A stretch of 64,000 nucleotides of DNA from Allium sativum (lineage: Eukaryota; Streptophyta; Magnoliopsida; Asparagales; Amaryllidaceae): contig CM060919.1 in assembly GCA_030737875.1 (NCBI GenBank), positions 806,355,160-806,419,159 of the forward strand. Reading direction: 5' to 3'. The notes beneath the pieces are model-generated. The model ran no database searches. It saw only the letters and a program-made list of their open reading frames with translations, and had not been told where the DNA came from. Both the position numbers and the translations under genes were made by a program. Of this stretch, positions 47,904-59,934 are shown piece by piece (the first letter of the stretch is position 1; each line of letters opens with the position of its first letter).

Positions 47904-48046
47904 GATTTTGACTTCGATTTAGTTTTTCCGCATGCTAGGATAGGCTTGTTTGCTTGTTTTGCATGTTTGATTGTTGTATATGGTTGTTAGGCATGCGGGA
48001 TCTTTGGTATGTTTTGGGTTAAGGAATTTCGGGGGCGAAATTTCTT
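47904..48046 (+). other. 3' untranslated internal region of the intact chromovirus
   Basis: Non-coding sequence between the pol stop and the polypurine tract. It holds a stem AATTTCG (48025-48031), loop GGGG, CGAAATT (48036-48042). Confidence 0.85.
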
Positions 48047-48059
48047 AAGGGGGGAAGAG
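48047..48059 (+). promoter_or_regulatory. Polypurine tract of the intact chromovirus
   Basis: AAGGGGGGAAGAG directly precedes TGTAACGACCC at 48060. Confidence 0.92.
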
Positions 48060-50664
48060 TGTAACGACCCGCGTTCTACGCATCATAGGATCGTAGAATA
48101 TTTATTTCTTTCACATACGAAGTCGTATGGTCATGTAACTTTGGGAGACGACTATTGTGGTCATTTCCCATGTTCATGATTTTTCCCGATTTTTAAATAA
48201 CCATTTTACCCCTAGTTGGCACTGTTTTGGCCATAACTTTTGACTGGAAAAGAATTTTGACCTGAAACCACTTCCATTGGCTTCGGATGATGGTTTCTCT
48301 TTCCGTAGAGTGGTCACATTAGCCAAACGGACTTACCGTTTGGGAGATATGGCTGAAACAAGTTTCAGATGGTTAAAAACAGCTTAATTGGGCTTAACCG
48401 GGTGATTAGCAGCTAGGCCCAAGGGGAATTTCGGGTTTAGGGGTATATGGAGGCTGATTAGGGTTAGAAAACATTTCTTTAGACATTTTTCAGCCGCCAC
48501 TTTCATTTCTCTTGATCTAGCCATGGCCTCCACTCTCTAAATCTCTCTAAAACACCCAAAATCACTTTCTAATCAAGGATTAAGGCTTAGAGGCATCAAA
48601 TTAAGAAGAAAAAGCACTAAAGCAAGGTTAGAGCTGCTGTTGGACATCAGTATTCGCCCAAATCAGAGGAGTTTCAGTTCTGAGAATTTTGTTTGTGGCC
48701 AAGGTGAGTGATTTGCATAGTTTTTGCACTAATTACGGTTAATTAAGGGTAATTAGTGAAGATTAGCGAATTTATACGTAAATAAATTCTGGAAAAATTC
48801 TTAAAATTCTAAAATAATGTTTTAAGGCTCTGTTAGAAATTTGGGTTAATTTCGATGTGTTTTGCTAATCGTATGCTTAAACATGATTAAGAGGGATTAT
48901 GGGAAAATATGAAGTTTTAGTCACTTTTTGATCCATTTTGATTCATTTGAATTGTTGTTTGCTGTTTGTGGTTGCTATTACATGTTGCTATGACTCTATG
49001 ATATGTTTCATGATTGATTAGAATAGTTAAAATGGTCGAAAACGTCGTCGAATGGCGTAGAAAGCTCGCTGGAAAGTTGCAGAAGTGTGCAGGTTCCGAA
49101 CCGGTTCGGATCGGAAGAAGGGGTCGGATCGGATTTGTGAACTGACCAAGGGGATTCGAACTGGATTGGAACTTGTCACTGGGGGAGGCTTGGCGAGAAG
49201 GAAGGCCGTTTACTTAGAGTTGGAGTGGACAGGGGGATCGGATCGGAACTATGGAGCAGGATCGGAGTAGGAGAGAGCGGATCGGATCGGAAGCATAATA
49301 GAGGCCAGATCGGATTGACTCACGAATGGGAGGCTACGACTGGGGCAAGACGAAGGGATCGGATCGGATCGGAGTAGATGGGAAACGAGGAAGCTGATTG
49401 AAGGAGGAGCATGAACTCGAAGGAAAACAGCAACCCGACCCGACCCGGAGGAGGACACCGACCCGACCCGAAGTGAAGAACCCGACCCGAACCGAATGGG
49501 AAGATGACAAGGAGGACCGACCCGAACCGACGAGAATAACGACTACCGACCCGAACCGAATTCTAGAGCTGCTATTGCGCGACAACTCTTCTGAAGACCC
49601 ACTCCAATTCGACCAAAACCCGAGATGCAAAGGAAGTCCTAATGAGAAGTTAGAGCTCAAGATTTAGATGGGAATCAGCGAGTTCGCTTCATGATTGGGC
49701 TTTGCTGCGGGACGCGTGTTAAGGAGTTATCGACGTCTATAACTCTGGACCACTATGGTAGGAGGTGCGAAGGCGGATTCAGGGCCATTATGGCATCGGT
49801 AGAACCAAGGGCTACGACCAATGAAGTGGGTCATTGAAATGTTTGGTCGTGACTCCAAGTGTTTGTCTTGGTCACAGCAGGGTTTCTACAAGTCGGGATT
49901 CGTCATTGCCTCAGTTTGTCTAGTGTTCCAAAGTGGTAGATGTCGTACGCTTTACGCACTGAGTGAGAGATGTGAGGATGGTTGCCATGGATGATTTGTT
50001 TGCTATCATTGTGACATGCACACCCCACCCCCGTATTCTTACACTATTTATTATGGCACCTTGGAGTATTGTACGGTATGTGGTACTAACTCTTTGGTTG
50101 CAGGTCCAGGTTCAGGTATGGTTTAGTATACCTGTTATTATTCTGTTTAGATGCTTATCGCTCATACCAGGCTTTATGTCTGACCCAGAGTTTTATGTCT
50201 CCTCTTATTACTCTGGGTGCTCACACGAGCAGACTAGAGACAGGTTAGCTGGTGATGCACGGGTAGATGATCCGGAGACGAGCAGGAGGCTCCCACGTAA
50301 TATATATAGTATTCTCCCTGTGTTGTTGAAGATCACTGCTTGGGCATTGTTGGTGTATCTTCTACTTCAGCTTTCTTTTGTTTAGAGACAGTAAATTTGG
50401 AAAATTGTAATAAGCTGTATTTGGATTTCCGCTGCTTTGATGATTGATGTTGATTTTAGTTATCAGCTTATGCACTGTCTCGCCTGTTTTGTGTCAAGTA
50501 TGTTATTATTATATTTTATTCCATGCGCTGTGAGACATTCTGCAGGTTTCTTGATTAGTTCATTCTCTTCTTTTCTTTCTTATGACGACCGTCTTGTGCT
50601 AGTCGGGCATGTGTACAGCGCACTTTTGGAGGAAATGCAGGCTGGTGCGGGGCGGGCCGTCACA
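48060..50664 (+). repeat. 3' LTR of the intact chromovirus
   Basis: 2605 bp, offset exactly 7340 from the 5' LTR, with one difference seen (49905 A against 42565 G). Ends GGCCGTCACA, followed by the TSD ATAGA. Confidence 0.97.
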
Positions 50665-51395
50665 ATAGATGTACACCTGAAGGCAACCGCAAATACGAGG
50701 ATTGAGATAACGTTATCATAAGATCATAGATTACTATTTTAGGCACCAGTTAGGTAGTGCAGAGATATAGAAATCAGTACAAACAGGGTAGTTGCGAAGC
50801 AGAGGAGTAGAAGCGCATTCAGTTTATCAGTGCATTCAGTTTATCAGTACATTCAGTTTATCGGTACATTCAGTTTATCTTGCCATATCCCATGCTTATC
50901 CCATATTATCTCGTTTCTATGGTTTAATCTTATATTTAGTTTATTCATGTCATGACCTTTTTCCTCGTTTAAATATTAAGAATCACTGGGCTTACAAGAT
51001 TTTATGTCTGACCTAGTTTTCTTTCGCCTCTTTTCTTCCGTTCCCTCCCCCCCCAGGTAGTCAGGGAGGGAATAGCTCAGGTTTGTTTGGACCGTTACTC
51101 CTTCCAAGCTTGAAGACTCTTTGATGTGTTGCCTTGGACTCTCTCTTCTACTACTATGGCTGGCTCATGCTTTATTTGTGTAAACCATTTTATGCTTCTT
51201 TATTTTTGTAAGCAAGATAGGATACTTTGGTAAACAATCTTTGTACAAGTTGTTTATCAATGAAATAAAGTTCAATTTATTTGTCGTTGCTTTACTTGTC
51301 TGTCTTGTAATTTATCTGCATCTTTTACCTATAATGCTCCATCGAAATTAAGGCATTCCCTTTGTGAGTGACCTTAACGGAGGTGGGGTGTTACA
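50665..51395 (+). repeat. 3' LTR of element B, last part
   Basis: It resumes at ATAGATGTACACC and matches 34315-35063. It contains the TTTATGTCTGACC motif (about 51000), a C-rich run, AATAAAG near 51262 and the end GGTGTTACA, followed by the TSD TTATC. Confidence 0.92.
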
Positions 51396-53210
51396 TTATC
51401 CCTTGCCTAATACTGGCTCACGCCATACACAAATCAATTTAGCCCAATTCACATCCAAATCAAATTCAAACAAATAAATCAATCGAAATCCAAATATCGA
51501 CACTACAATCCACACAAACAACCATGGTTTGTACAATAAATAGTGTCGGGGGCTACTAAGCCCCGTCTACAACCTAAAATATTTTTAACTGTAAAATAAA
51601 TTAAGTGAGGAGTTCTCACTTTGGGATCCACTCCGCCATGCTTTTCTGAAGTTCTGATTCGCTATTCTAGTACCAGAATTTGCAAACGAGCTCTAATCAT
51701 CACGCCGTCTTTGTTTTTAGCCTAATGTGCCGTTCTGGACAACTTTCGCCTAGTGGTCTTTCTTCCAAAATTGGTCTGTTTCGCTAGAAATCGCGAAAAG
51801 ACACAATTTGGACTGCTGACTTTGGGCGCGTTTTCTGATCAACTCCGCAATCCAAAATATGACTTTCATATAGCCAAATCGAAGAGAAAATCGTGCTCTT
51901 TGATTTTGGCAATGGGATTTTGGTCAGAAGCGCTCGGTTTGGAAGATATTGGCTATGGAAGCTCAGGGTGTTATTTGCAAATTCAGAAAATAATAAAAAT
52001 TGGATTTTTAATTTGTGGTGGCCCAGGTTCGGAGCTGACGTGGCAAGGTAGGGGCGCAGGAGACTAGAGGTGGGGGGTGTGGCGGTGACGAGGTTGCGAT
52101 GGATTTTCGTGGATTTGGGCGGAGTTTCCAGCGGAGAAAGAAGAGGAGAGAGAGGGGAGGAAGGGGGTGGCGCGGTTGACCGAAGTGGGGCGGGCGACGG
52201 TGGTAGAGGGAGACGATGGGCAGCAGATCGGTTGGAGAAAGGGGGTAGCAACGGGATTTTTAATTTTTGGGGGAAGGTACGATTTTCTAAGAGAAAAAGG
52301 GGGAAGGGTATATAATATATTTATTTTATTATTATTTTTTCTCCAAAAAGTAACTTTTTAATTCGGACTCCAAACCGAACCCAACGACTATCACTCTTAG
52401 CTAAATACCCCCATTCCGAACACAATGGGATATGTCCCATAAGCCAATTTGACTGTTTCGATCAGTTTTCATCAAAATTTAAATATAAATTAATTTAACA
52501 TTCAAAATTAATTTTAACGTACATTTTAATTTACCGGGCCACATACTGACTCCAAAAATTCCAGAAAAATAAATCTAGCTATTTTTTGATGATACGGTCC
52601 TAATAAAACTAATTTCATCGAATTTGGAGGCCGTTTGAAAAATAGTCATTTTCCAGTCGATTAAATTCAAACTGAAATTACCAAATGCATTTAAATCCAC
52701 TGCACTCACATATTAATTCCAAAAATTATGAAAATTGGAAATTAGAATTAATTTGGCATTCTGGATTAACCAAAAGTGGTTTCATTGAAAACGGAGGTCG
52801 TTTGCAAAATGGCTATTTTTAAGGGCTATATATTATATTAAAATATATATAAATTCCATAACGACTATTTCAAATTTTAAACTGGACATGACTTTCGATT
52901 CTGGTTATGAAATCTGGATTTTTTACATTTGTTAGAAAGATATAATTAAACAGATTCAAATACTTTTGGTATTACTGAAATTCGATTTATTTTGAATTAT
53001 GTACATTCAATTGAAATTTAAAATCGAATTTTCAAACTACCACGCCATTTCATGCTCGTTTTATAATTAAAATAAATTAATACATTCTAACTTTGATTTA
53101 AATAAATTTTAAATTGTTTTAATTTAAAATAAATCATTTTAAATATCCAAAATCCATAAAATTAGCTAAAATAAAAAATTTAATTGGTTTTGAAAATCCG
53201 GGTTGTTACA
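51396..53210 (-). repeat. Giant minus-strand LTR, piece 3 of 3 (5' part)
   Basis: It continues the LTR from 25014 and matches 29770-31815 of the solo LTR (GGCTACTAAGC block, GAGTTCTCAC block, GC-rich island at 52040-52250, CATTCCGAACA(C)AATGGGA block, end GGGTTGTTACA). On the minus strand the LTR therefore starts TGTAACAACCC at 53210. Open frames in the GC-rich island have no domain. Confidence 0.85.
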
Positions 53211-56207
53211 CAATCAAGCAATCCAGACAATATTCAAACTAATAATAAAGTCAAACATATTCAATACAAACTTTCTATATAAGCAAGCATCCAATTAATC
53301 CAAACAAATTTAAATCTTAGTTATATTCAAATTTTAAGTTAGTCAGACCTCATCATTCTTTAATTATGTTACTTATTATGTATAGATTATGCCAATTAAA
53401 TCAACAATCCAAACCAAATCAACCAAACCAAAATAATATATGTTAATTCAAAAAATACTTCTTGAATCTTCAACTAATCTTAGAAACCATAAAACTCCCC
53501 CTTAATCTAAACAAGACTAAACCCAGCCTAAACTCTAATTCCCTTACAACTATAATAAGACTTTAGTCTAGATTAAGAAATAATTCTAATAAGATTTCCT
53601 TAAAACTGGGATACAACTTAACATAATATATATTAAGCAATGACAAGTCGATATTTAAACAATTTAATCCAAACAATTAACCAATTTAAGTTTTGTTGTC
53701 ACAAAACATCAATTCAAATGAATTCAAACATAAAGCCAAACATTTCTTATAACTTCTACTTATCTTAAAAACCTATGGAACTCCTATCAACCACAAATTC
53801 ATAAGTATACTTATCAACCATTAATGAAATTGAACCATGTCAAACAAGTCAATCAAGTTATTCATGTCAAAAAATCAGACAAGTCAATTAAGTCAAACAA
53901 TTCAATCAAATCAAACAAATCATCAAGCCAAACAAGCTAACCAAGTTAAAAAAAACATGTTACCTATTTAATTTATAATCCTATTTATTTCTAAATAGAT
54001 AAAAACTCCCTATACAATATACTTGTGGGTAAAGTAAAAAAGTTAACATGTAATGCAGTGTCTGCAGTATGTTGGTTGTAATGCAATATGAGCTAGATGT
54101 CATATGAAAGGCAATATGAGATGATATGTTGAATGAAATGCAACTTGTGATGTGAATGACTTTTATTTGAGATGCACTGTAATTTGTAATTATTAAATAT
54201 GATATGGAATAAGATGGTATTATGATAATATGCAGAATGAGTTGATGATGATATGTATTTCTATAAAAGATATTTAAAGTAATATCTATGTACATATTAT
54301 AAATTATTTGAATTAAACAAAGGTAATATATATTAATTTCTAGACTTAGGTTAATGGTATTTATGAAAGAGATTGAAAGGATAGTAAAGATAAAAATTTA
54401 ATGGTAAAAATATTCATGATAGGTAGTAAAATATTCAGAATAATTCTATGATAAATATGGAGTTAAATAATCTTAGTAGATTGCTTCTTTAATATAGTAA
54501 AAATTGGAGATCTTTTTGAGAGAACACAGAATTGTATCATATAAAGTAAACTATTTTTATATAAACATATATTCACAATTGTATATATTAATATATAAAC
54601 CAATTTTAAAAAAGCACTTCATATTTAATTTATTATGAAATATAAATCAATCTTTTGATACAGATCAATTTTAAATTTAAACTTTTAGAAATCAAAATGT
54701 ATTAATTTGCTAAAGAACCATTTATATGTTAAAACTTTAAAAAGAAATCCATAGTCATAACAAAATTATGAAACCTGGATATAAATTAAACTATAAAACT
54801 ATAACTCCTTATATTTAAACTACATATTTAAGACATAAAATCATATATGTATATATAATTTTTATACCAAAATATTAGATTAAATATTCAAGATTTTATA
54901 AATCTTAATAAAAAATTAAAATAATTATTAAGTTACAAATAGTATTTGTGATAATGTAACCCAAAATTGTTACGAAATCATATGAATGATATATAAGTTA
55001 AACTATGCATGTTTAAACTATATATAAATAAATTTATATTTTATAACAATATGAAAAAAATTATATTAACTTTGTATATCATATTAACATGTCTATACAA
55101 TTTTATTAATTTACATACTTTTAATATATATATTTTGGAACAGGATATAAGAAAATAAGTAGACAGACATAGTTAATAACTAGAGTTTGAACTAGCATTT
55201 TCCTATTAAAAAGATGGAAGGAAGTCTGGAAGTTCAAAATTTGAATTTATTGATACATATATATGTCTTCAAAAGACAAGTTGCTTTTTGATTTTGTTTA
55301 TTATTTAAACTTTTATATTTTCTATTTAATTTGTTTCCTGAAATAATATTTATCTTAATCAAATATTTAAAATTAATTATATCATTATTTATTATTATTT
55401 TGAATTTCAAAATTTAAATTTCAAATTTGAATTTTAGAATTCAAGATTGAATTTTACAATTTCAAACAAAGCATTTATTCATTCAAATCAACCAAAAATT
55501 TAAAAATTTATTACGGTGTACCTACTTGGTTTCTAGATGCATTTCTTCGTTATTCTCTGAATTTTGAAATGTTATGAAACACATATTTGGATTTCTAGTT
55601 TCTGGCTCTTCACCGCTTGATGATCAATTTGAATCATCTGGATATGGACACATCTTTTTTATATGGTCTGATCTGTTGCAGTTATAACATTTATCTCCAT
55701 TTCTTCTATTGTCATGAACAATACATCTACATCTTTCAGAATTTGGGGATGAGATCGATGATTTAGTAGTTTAACCAACTTGACGTCAAAATTTTGAATT
55801 TGAATTTGAATTTTGAGTGAATGGACACTTTAACTACTTTACACCCAAAGTCGGATCCCTTTATAAACTCTTCTTTTCTTGATTGATGAATGATCATCTT
55901 TGTGTTTTTGGCCAACAATCATCAAATATAACTTCTTTTCCTGCAAAAGAACATACCTTTTCAAAGAGTCAAGTGACTTTTAAAATAACTAATTGTATTC
56001 TGAAATAATAACACATGATGATTCTGTGATATATCCATTTAAACTTTTCAAGAAATCATATCATTGTAACTTAATTTTTCAGTAAAATAGAATGCAGAAT
56101 CATTTAATGCTGATGCAAGGCATGAATTTAAACTAGCGTTATAAATCATTTCAAAACTTGCCATTTAATCTTTCCAAAATTCAATTGATGAACTTTTAAA
56201 AACCTAG
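53211..56207 (-). mobile_element. Internal region of the antisense SIRE-like copia relic
   Basis: AT-rich and mostly non-coding. It is placed by its position between the polypurine tract side (9280-9603) and the primer binding site at 56208. Apart from a gag scrap near 55648 no pol domain is recognisable, so the element was non-autonomous or has lost its genes. The total internal length left is about 3.3 kb, far shorter than a full SIRE element. Confidence 0.65.
55620..55770 (-). pseudogene. gag remnant with a zinc knuckle (copia, antisense)
   Basis: Minus-strand translation gives GDKCYNCNRSDHIKKMCPYP, a complete CX2CX4HX4C knuckle (codons 55648-55689), then a stop eight codons later. Such knuckles lie near the C-terminus of copia Gag. 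The sequence upstream (55770-56170) is probably the rest of gag but is too decayed to follow in one frame. Confidence 0.65.
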
Positions 56208-56219
56208 TCTCTGATACCA
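56208..56219 (-). promoter_or_regulatory. Primer binding site of the antisense copia element
   Basis: The minus strand reads TGGTATCAGAGA, the initiator Met type, 2 nt from the LTR end CTAACA. Confidence 0.88.
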
Positions 56220-56221
56220 AT

Positions 56222-57546
56222 TGTTAGGGAAAGTAAAATGCGGATCTTAAGGCAAGACAAACACTAGAGGGGGTGAATAGTGTTTTCAAGGAATTTAAGA
56301 AAATCTAAAACTGATATGATCTAGTATATGAATCACACACCACAGAGATGATCATAGACATGGAATCAAACACAAACACGGAGGAAGATAAATACAAAAT
56401 GCAGAAAAAGGAAAGAACACACAGGATTTTATACTGGTTTGGATTACTCCTACGTCCAGTCCCACGCAATGTTGGATTGCGTAGAATTTTATTAATATCA
56501 CTATCCAAGTACAACCCCCTTGATTTCACGGCCACAAGTTTAATACCGATTCCATCACCCTTTATTTCATGGCTACAAGGTTAACATCGCTCCAAACACC
56601 CTTGATTTCACGGCTGCAAGGAACAAATCCTTTCCCAAACACTTCCAAAAGATTACAACAGCCTATAACTCTTCAATAGCACTTCAATTCAGAGAGTAAT
56701 GAGTGGAGGTGAGAAAAGAAGAAGTTTTATATAATTAGAGTAGAAACTGACAAAGTAGAAGTGTAGAAATCGATAAAATAAGGAATATTAATGGTGGGAT
56801 AAGAGGGGTGAATATGGAAAAGAAGAATCGTTAAAAAAATCGAAATCACCCTCTATTTATTGCATTTGAATGGTTGCAACGCTTCTGGAACGTTACACAT
56901 AACGAAAAGACACTTCCTTTGAAAATTGAAAAAACGATAGTTGTATGTCGACAAAGCAACGTATGTATATCGACATATATATGTATAAAATATTTTTTTT
57001 AACTCTTTTTCAAGTGTTTAACTATATATATAATTATGGAAATTCTTGAATTAAAACTTAGTGATATAAATGAATATTATAAGTTGTAAAATCATATGGA
57101 AACATATTTACAAAATTATAAGATTTAAAACTATATAAAAATATAAAAATATAGATATATATGAATATACATAAACTTATAAACTTTAAAACTTATATTT
57201 GAAATCAAAAGTAAGGTTGAAAAATTATTTGAATTTAGATTTTGAATTTTGAAAATCAGAATTTGAATTTGAACTTGGAGTGCTATTCAAAGTATTGCAT
57301 ATAACCTAGACTCTATTACTATATTTGTCTTGAACTCTTGATAACTTGATTACTCATGAGTCTTGAATTTCTTGAATCTCTAAAACTGTACAGTCTTTAG
57401 TATTTAAGTCCTGTATATGAATCCTGCTTATATGTATGTATATATATGTATATACATACATATATATATATATATTATGTAGAGATGTTAGTATATATTT
57501 TATAATCAATGATAATTGAAATAAGGTTGTTGTCATCAAACCTCCA
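56222..57546 (-). repeat. 5' LTR of the antisense SIRE-like copia element
   Basis: On the minus strand it runs TGGAGGTTTGATGAC (57546) to CCCTAACA (56222), 1325 bp. Its 56945-57546 part matches 8443-9279. It contains an AT-rich microsatellite at about 57430-57475. Short open frames inside have no domain. A TSD could not be confirmed because the other outer end is outside the window. Confidence 0.8.
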
Positions 57547-58389
57547 TTCTCTAATGTTAAGCCGCATAGGTTTCTACCGTAATATCAGTTAAGTAGTAAC
57601 GTTCGACATACAACTTCTCATTTTACTTGTGAGAGTATAGACTTAAGAATGTTGACGTATTAGGATAAGGTCTTAAGGGGGTAGGGTCCGCCTCAGGGTT
57701 ATAAGAGATTATAAGAGTCCACCTTTAATAAGGGCCTTAAGTGACCGAGGATACCCACCTTGTTGGGTCTTTTCCCTAAATGCATTAATGAAGGTCTTAA
57801 GCGGTTGACTAGGATATTGACCTCGTTGGTTAGATACTTTATGTTCATGTGGATTCTTGTGTGTTTTGTAGACATACCTTGATATACATATACATATACA
57901 TATATATATATATAATCTGCTAAATCTAGGGTATAATCTTTAAGTCAGTACTATTTTCAGTCACACATGAATTTATGTTATAACCCATCTCCTTAACATA
58001 TCCAACAGGTCAATAGTTGAGGTAGATTCAATGGACGAAGCAATGATGGAGACTGAAGACGAAAATAGAGATATTATGCTATTATTAGTTATAATTGTTA
58101 TATTGCTTATGGAAACATTTAATCATGGTTTTATTGCCTATGGAATAATTGTATCTTGACAAACCGTGTTTTAGTTCTGTGGCTTTTAATAAAACAGTAC
58201 ATCATATTTTGGTATTATACTTTCTTTGTTTCTCATTCCGCTGTGTGAGATTTCCACAATGCAATGTCTATATATTATTCTATGCAAATGTAATTCCTTA
58301 TAGGAACCAACAACTCATTTAAAACGGCTCTAATTTCAATGGGCCTTTTCTGGGTCAAAATTTAGGCCCATTCCGGGTGGGTTGTTACA
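57547..58389 (+). repeat. 3' portion of a gypsy-type LTR
   Basis: It ends GGGTGGGTTGTTACA, then interrupts the copia gag frame at 58390. An AAGGTCTTAAG.GG..TAGG theme is repeated at about 57688 and 57792, and an imperfect TATA run lies at 57880-57915. Its left part is cut off by the copia LTR ending at 57546. The family is not recognised. Confidence 0.5.
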
Positions 58390-58581
58390 TGTCGATTCTC
58401 CCAGCATCATTAACATAAAGCCCGTGTCAAAAATATAAATCGAACCATCAAGATATCTGCGAATCAAAGCAATCTTCATCTTAGTCATCTTCTTCCATTT
58501 TCTCTCATCTATATCAGAGGGTTTTTCCTGATCTCCATCAGTCGGATCATGAAGATCATTAAAGTACAGAACATCCTTCAT
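58390..58581 (-). pseudogene. N-terminal fragment of a copia gag (antisense)
   Basis: The minus strand reads from ATG at 58581: MKDVLYFNDLHDPTDGDQEK, then PSDIDERKWKKMTKM, then IALIRRYLDG. The W..MTKMKIALIRRYL pattern is typical of the start of Ty1/copia Gag (W..l..kA...Ir..L). The frame is cut after about 64 residues, at the end of the gypsy LTR, so the gene is truncated. Leader and primer-site-like sequence follow to the right, as expected for an antisense element. Confidence 0.5.
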
Positions 58582-58703
58582 TTTAGGCTTTCAAAACCCT
58601 TAATTTCTTCTATCAAAAATAGCCATCTTCGAAAACGAAATCATATCCAACATAAAAAATAGTTTTTTTTATACAAAATCACTTGAAGCTTTGCAATGAT
58701 ATA

Positions 58704-58715
58704 TCTCTAGTACTA
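58704..58715 (-). promoter_or_regulatory. Degenerate primer binding site of the second copia element
   Basis: The plus strand reads TCTCTAGTACTAACTGTTG where TCTGATACCAACTGTTG is usual: a few changes from an antisense initiator Met site followed by an LTR end TGTTG. Confidence 0.5.
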
Positions 58716-58717
58716 AC

Positions 58718-59910
58718 TGTTGTGAAAATTAACACTTTTGCGGAAACGTTTATACCAGGAACTTAGTCGCCAAGATCACAAAGAGAAAATTTTGGTAGAA
58801 AAACAAGGCGGATATAAAGTCGACACACAAACACAATCAGACAAAAATGGTAAAAAACAGTAGCTTGTATTCAGTCGGCCATGGGGACTAGGACATCTCC
58901 CTTCTCCTTTCTTCCGCTTTAATTTTTTTTCTTCTATTCTTCTACTTTCATTTCCTCGTTTACCTTTCTCCTCTACAAACCGCTCTTTCTCCCTAGCTTT
59001 CTTCTGTGTCCATTAAATCAAGCTATTTCCCAACCGAACTCTCCTCAATTCATATCTCATCCTCAGATCTAGAATTTCTTCAGTTACCGCTTGAACACCT
59101 ATTGCCCTTTAGCCCCGTTCTTCAGGTTTGCTGGTTCAGAAAGGCAAGTTTTTTGAAGCTTTTTCTATTTGAATATGTCAGAACTGTTTTTTCTTTTGGA
59201 GTTTCGGTTGGATTGCATGCCTGTTCCAATTTTTATTGTCGTGTTCCTCGTCTTCCAGAACTTTGTTCCACTGGCATGGTGCTCGATGATGCTCCTGGAC
59301 CCTTGCAACGCCTTTCTAGTCAATGTTGGCAGTTTCTTTGTTCGAACTTCCGGTCGTAGTTCCTTGCCAACTCAGTGAGTTATGGTCTTAAAATAGAAAG
59401 TGTTCGCGTTGCTGGTAAGTTCTCTTGGTGGCTGTTTTCTTTGCACTATTGGGTTGGCCCTGGAATGACAGGTTTGTTGTTGCTTCGAACATCTTGTATT
59501 ACTGGGATTTGGTGATGATCATTTCCTAATGGCTGTTTTGTAGTTCTTGGTTGTGCGTTGTCATGGATTCACATGCAATTGTCAATGGCCTAGTGTTTTG
59601 CTTTACAACGCTGGGCACCACAGTAGTTTTCAAAACCATGGTGAAAGCCCTAGCTTCAATGGAGTCTAGGGATGCTTGTTGTGTTCTCTCTTCACTGTTT
59701 GTTCACTAGTCATTGTATGTCATTTACATATGCTATATCTTCTTGGTTTTGTGGTGGAGTCTTTTTGTGTTATGTTGTAGTTCTGTGGTGATGATATCTA
59801 CTTCATGTCCTAATGTTCTAATTAGGTCACTCGTACTTGAGTGTGTATTTCTAGGGATGTGAGGTTTGGTATTGTTCTACTATGTTACCCTTGTGCTTTG
59901 ACATTCAACA
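58718..59910 (-). repeat. Probable copia LTR (antisense)
   Basis: It begins TGTTGTGAAAA next to the primer-site-like sequence and probably ends ACATTCAACA at 59910, giving the usual TGTTG/CAACA termini. It is unusually pyrimidine-rich at 58895-59040. Open frames at 59006-59378 have no recognisable domain. Alternative: a host gene fragment; no exon structure or homology supports that here. Confidence 0.4.
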
Positions 59911-59934
59911 TCTTGTAATGAGGCTTTCTCCACC

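Larger units (their letters stand above)
40720..50664 (+). mobile_element. Intact Tekay-type Ty3/gypsy chromovirus
   Basis: A 9945-bp element with 2605-bp LTRs at both ends, a primer binding site (43327), one long Gag-Pol frame (43464-47903) and a polypurine tract (48047-48059). The TSD is ATAGA at 40715-40719 and 50665-50669. The unoccupied sister site is at about 34308 (CCCCATAATAGATGTACACC). By eye the LTRs differ at one position only (G at 42565, A at 49905). All parts needed for copying and integration look intact, so it is probably autonomous or was until very recently. The lineage is inferred from the C-terminal chromodomain ending YPELF and the [11 protein letters not shown] block. 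Confidence 0.95.
25015..51395 (+). mobile_element. Element B: decayed Tekay-like gypsy element carrying two nested insertions
   Basis: 5' LTR 25015-35063 (interrupted), primer binding site, internal relic, polypurine tract, and 3' LTR 37276-51395 (interrupted). The TSD is TTATC (25010-25014 and 51396-51400), and the giant minus-strand LTR continues on both sides. Without the nested insertions each LTR is about 4.2 kb and the internal region only 2.2 kb. The 5' LTR holds a solo LTR and the 3' LTR holds the intact chromovirus. LTR modules match element A in order, and more closely match LTR C. Confidence 0.9.

Noticed and set aside
56305..56584. Frames in the copia 5' LTR
   Set aside because: They lie wholly inside the LTR, on both strands, with no domain.
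59006..59378. Possible host exon of about 117 codons after a pyrimidine-rich leader
   Set aside because: No recognisable domain or splice structure. The segment lies between a copia primer-site-like sequence and a plausible TGTTG/CAACA LTR end, so an LTR is the simpler reading; kept as an alternative only.
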